64,000 nt of DNA, taken from NCBI GenBank assembly GCA_020404895.1, contig JADBWK010000064.1:35957-99956 (forward strand). Reading direction: 5' to 3'. This DNA is from Pseudanabaena sp. M085S1SP2A07QC (GTDB lineage Bacteria; Cyanobacteriota; Cyanobacteriia; Pseudanabaenales; Pseudanabaenaceae). A program made the position numbers and the translations under genes. Under the pieces are notes generated by a model. That model was given only the letters and a program-made list of their open reading frames with translations. It made no database searches and was not told where the DNA came from. Positions 61,799 through 64,000 of this stretch are shown in pieces; position 1 is the first letter of the stretch, and each line of letters starts with the position of its first letter.

Positions 61799-63802
61799 AT
61801 GGCATTGTTTGACATTCGTACACCTTGGCCGACCACCGCCGATCAACCCAAAGCGATCGCGCAATTATTTGACGGATTACAAAAGGGCTTGCGTTATCAG
61901 ACACTTTTGGGTGCGACGGGGACAGGCAAAACCATGACTGTAGCCAATGCGATCGCCCAATATCAAAAGCCAACCTTGGTACTTGCCCATAACAAGACAT
62001 TGGCAGCACAGCTTTGCAATGAATTGCGCGAATTTTTCCCCAACAATGCCGTCGAATATTTCATCAGTTATTACGATTACTACCAACCAGAGGCATATAT
62101 ACCCGTAACCGATACCTACATTGAGAAAACCGCTTCGATTAACGACGAGATCGATATGCTGCGGCATTCAGCTACGCGATCGCTCTTTGAGCGCAAGGAC
62201 GTAATCGTAGTTGCCTCGGTAAGCTGTATCTATGGTTTGGGTATTCCTGAAGAATATCTCAAAGCTTCAATACCATTGGGTGTAGGTGTGGAATATGACC
62301 AGCGAGAATTATTGCGATCGCTAACCAATGTACAGTACGAGCGCAATGATATCGAAATGGGACGCGGCAAATTTCGCGTTAAGGGTGACATTTTAGAAAT
62401 TGGACCAGCTTACGAAGATCGCACAATTCGGATCGAGTTTTTTGGTGATGAGATCGAGGCGATTCGTTATGTTGATCCAGTTACTGGTGAGATTTTGCAA
62501 AGTTTAGAAGCTTTGAATATTTATCCTGCACGTCACTTTGTTACTCCTGCTGATCGCTTGGAGATTGCCTGCGCAGAAATCAAAGAAGAGATGGAAGCTA
62601 GACTTGAAGAATTAACTAATGCAGGAAAATTACTCGAAGCTCAACGGTTAGAACAACGCACAAAATACGATTTGGAACTATTGCAGGAAGTCGGCTTTTG
62701 TAATGGAGTCGAAAACTATTCGCGCCATTTAGCAGGTCGTCAAGCTGGTGAATCGCCAGCTTGTTTAGTGGATTATTTCCCGAAAGATGATTGGCTCTTG
62801 ATTGTGGATGAGTCTCATGTTTCTATTCCTCAAATTCGCGGAATGTATAATGGCGATCGCGCCAGAAAGATGACCTTAATCGATCACGGCTTTCGTTTGC
62901 CTAGTGCTGCTGATAACCGTCCACTCAAGGCTGATGAGTTTTGGGGGATGGTCAAGCAATGTATTTTTGTTTCTGCGACTCCAGGGGATTGGGAAATGGA
63001 AGTCGCAGAACAAGTTGTCGAACAAATTATTAGACCAACGGGCGTAATCGATCCAGAGATATTTGTGCGCCCGACTGAGGGGCAAGTGGACGACCTCTAT
63101 CATGAGATTCAAGAACGGATTAAGCGTAAGGAACGAGTCCTAATAACCACTCTGACAAAGAAGATGGCTGAGGATTTGACCACATATTTTCAAGAGCGAA
63201 ATCTTTTAGTGCGCTATCTGCATTCAGACATTAAATCGATTGAACGGATTGAGATTCTGCAAGATCTTCGCAGAGGGACATTTGATGTATTGATTGGGGT
63301 GAACCTATTGCGTGAAGGTTTAGACTTGCCAGAAGTTTCGCTAGTAGCAATTTTGGACGCAGATAAAGAAGGATTCTTGAGAGCAGAGCGATCGCTGATT
63401 CAAACCATCGGACGGGCAGCGCGAAACATTGGCGGACAGGTAATTATGTATGCCGATCGCATGACGAACAGCATGGAAAAAGCCATTTCCGAAACTGAGC
63501 GTCGTCGGCGTATTCAGATTAAATATAACGAAGACAATAAGATTACGCCTACATCAATTGTAAAATCCATTGAAGGTAACTCCATTCTTGACTTTCTTTC
63601 CGTATCGCGCCGACTTAATGAGCGTCAGCTTGAGTATGTGGTAAATAATGCCAAAGATATTCCTCTTGATGACATTCCCTCTTTAATTGGAGAACTAGAA
63701 GCCCAGATGAAAGATGCGGCGAAGAAACAGGAGTTTGAGCAAGCAGCCTCCTATCGCGACAAGATTAAGTCTTTGCGCGATCGCTTAATCGGTAAAGCAT
63801 AA
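61799..63802 (+). CDS. uvrB: Excinuclease ABC subunit B
   Basis: 667 residues from the ATG at 61799 (a TTG ten codons earlier is also open). It verifies DNA damage with UvrA and recruits UvrC in nucleotide excision repair. Walker [13 protein letters not shown] (about residues 37-48), the beta-hairpin segment [13 protein letters not shown] (about 91-103), DESHVSIPQ (motif II) and [10 protein letters not shown]...the C-terminal UVR domain [19 protein letters not shown] (about 640-658) are all present. Length is normal. No recA or uvrA is adjacent. Confidence 0.97.
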   Translation: MALFDIRTPWPTTADQPKAIAQLFDGLQKGLRYQTLLGATGTGKTMTVANAIAQYQKPTLVLAHNKTLAAQLCNELREFFPNNAVEYFISYYDYYQPEAYIPVTDTYIEKTASINDEIDMLRHSATRSLFERKDVIVVASVSCIYGLGIPEEYLKASIPLGVGVEYDQRELLRSLTNVQYERNDIEMGRGKFRVKGDILEIGPAYEDRTIRIEFFGDEIEAIRYVDPVTGEILQSLEALNIYPARHFVTPADRLEIACAEIKEEMEARLEELTNAGKLLEAQRLEQRTKYDLELLQEVGFCNGVENYSRHLAGRQAGESPACLVDYFPKDDWLLIVDESHVSIPQIRGMYNGDRARKMTLIDHGFRLPSAADNRPLKADEFWGMVKQCIFVSATPGDWEMEVAEQVVEQIIRPTGVIDPEIFVRPTEGQVDDLYHEIQERIKRKERVLITTLTKKMAEDLTTYFQERNLLVRYLHSDIKSIERIEILQDLRRGTFDVLIGVNLLREGLDLPEVSLVAILDADKEGFLRAERSLIQTIGRAARNIGGQVIMYADRMTNSMEKAISETERRRRIQIKYNEDNKITPTSIVKSIEGNSILDFLSVSRRLNERQLEYVVNNAKDIPLDDIPSLIGELEAQMKDAAKKQEFEQAASYRDKIKSLRDRLIGKA

Positions 63803-63880
63803 ATCTGGGAAATTAAGATTTCTTGCCAAATTAGATTAGATAGATAATCTAACCTAAAACCAAAATACTTTCTGATTCAC

Positions 63881-64000
63881 TATAGCAATCCGAAATGAGT
63901 TATAACTAAGATAGAAGGTAAAGGAGGAGTCGAAAATGCTAAATCTAGAAGAGTTTATCCAACAAGCGCTAGATCCCAGAGAACTAAAACGAGGGATTGC
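63881..64000 (+). mobile_element. Left end of an insertion sequence, probably IS630 family (partial)
   Basis: TATAGCAATCCGAAATGAG at 63881 may be the left end, just before the transposase leader. The element continues beyond the window. The gap from the uvrB stop to here (63803-63880) holds only a short TTAGATT/AATCTAA hairpin (about 63832-63853). The family is inferred from the transposase start. Confidence 0.5.
63936..64000 (+). CDS. Transposase-like N-terminus (partial)
   Basis: Starts at ATG 63936 after a strong AAGGAGG site (63921-63927) and encodes MLNLEEFIQQALDPRELKRG before the window edge. LEEFIxxALDPRELKR is the opening of cyanobacterial IS630-type transposases that begin with a helix-turn-helix domain. 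Only 21 residues are visible, so the assignment rests on memory of that motif. Confidence 0.5.
   Translation, partial: MLNLEEFIQQALDPRELKRGI

Overview
The window looks like the chromosome of a filamentous or unicellular cyanobacterium, most likely Pseudanabaena or a close relative. The evidence is the very frequent HIP1 octamer GCGATCGC in nearly every gene, cyanobacterial families (DUF2811, Slr1339-type salt-stress protein, TIGR04168 phosphoesterase, vMAP-type NB-ARC ATPase, fused nucleotidyltransferase/phosphomannomutase), oxygen-dependent protoporphyrinogen oxidase and a cobalamin branch. The genus is inference; no rRNA is present.

Layout. 0-9 kb: GT1 glycosyltransferase, HIT protein, dapF, cynS, VOC protein, GT26 enzyme, phosphoesterase, epimerase and an NB-ARC ATPase. 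9.2-12 kb: a long AT-rich leader, two tandem paralogous unknown genes, a small secreted protein and a glucosaminidase. 12-20 kb: methyltransferases, cobS, a C-terminal processing protease, thiO, a decayed restriction-related gene split by a small transposon, an MFS exporter and an asparaginase. 20-26 kb: an MCE/Mla-type lipid-transport operon (ATPase, MlaD, NfeD-like), a cluster of four phased DnaA boxes, DUF2811, hemY and a STAS protein. 26-37 kb: rimO, a phospholipase D-like protein, a hydrolase, the pstSCAB phosphate operon with a Pho-box-like site, and an HtrA protease. 37-42 kb: a transferred island with an Eco57I-like restriction-modification protein and a PIN-domain toxin-antitoxin pair. 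42-55 kb: divergent cobD/cobQ, a double-ATPase peptide ABC protein, a PLP decarboxylase, aroE, a WD40-HNH chimera, an FeS photolyase, a UvrD-like helicase with an in-frame palindromic insert, and def. 55-64 kb: an LTxxQ protein, pyrF, the nucleotidyltransferase fusion, tRNA-Gln(UUG), gloB, a salt-stress protein, a vWA protein, uvrB and the start of a transposase.

The most unusual structure is between the genes. About thirty long, nearly perfect palindromes, one per roughly 2 kb, share a plan: a three-base loop, usually in the context GC-NNN-GC, flanked by arms of about 10-33 bp whose sequence is mostly private to each locus. Several arms run across the stop codon and copy the last sense codons of the adjacent gene. 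Some lie between divergent genes, where they cannot be ordinary terminators. They coexist with at least four families of small non-coding mobile or dispersed repeats (called A, B, C and D here).
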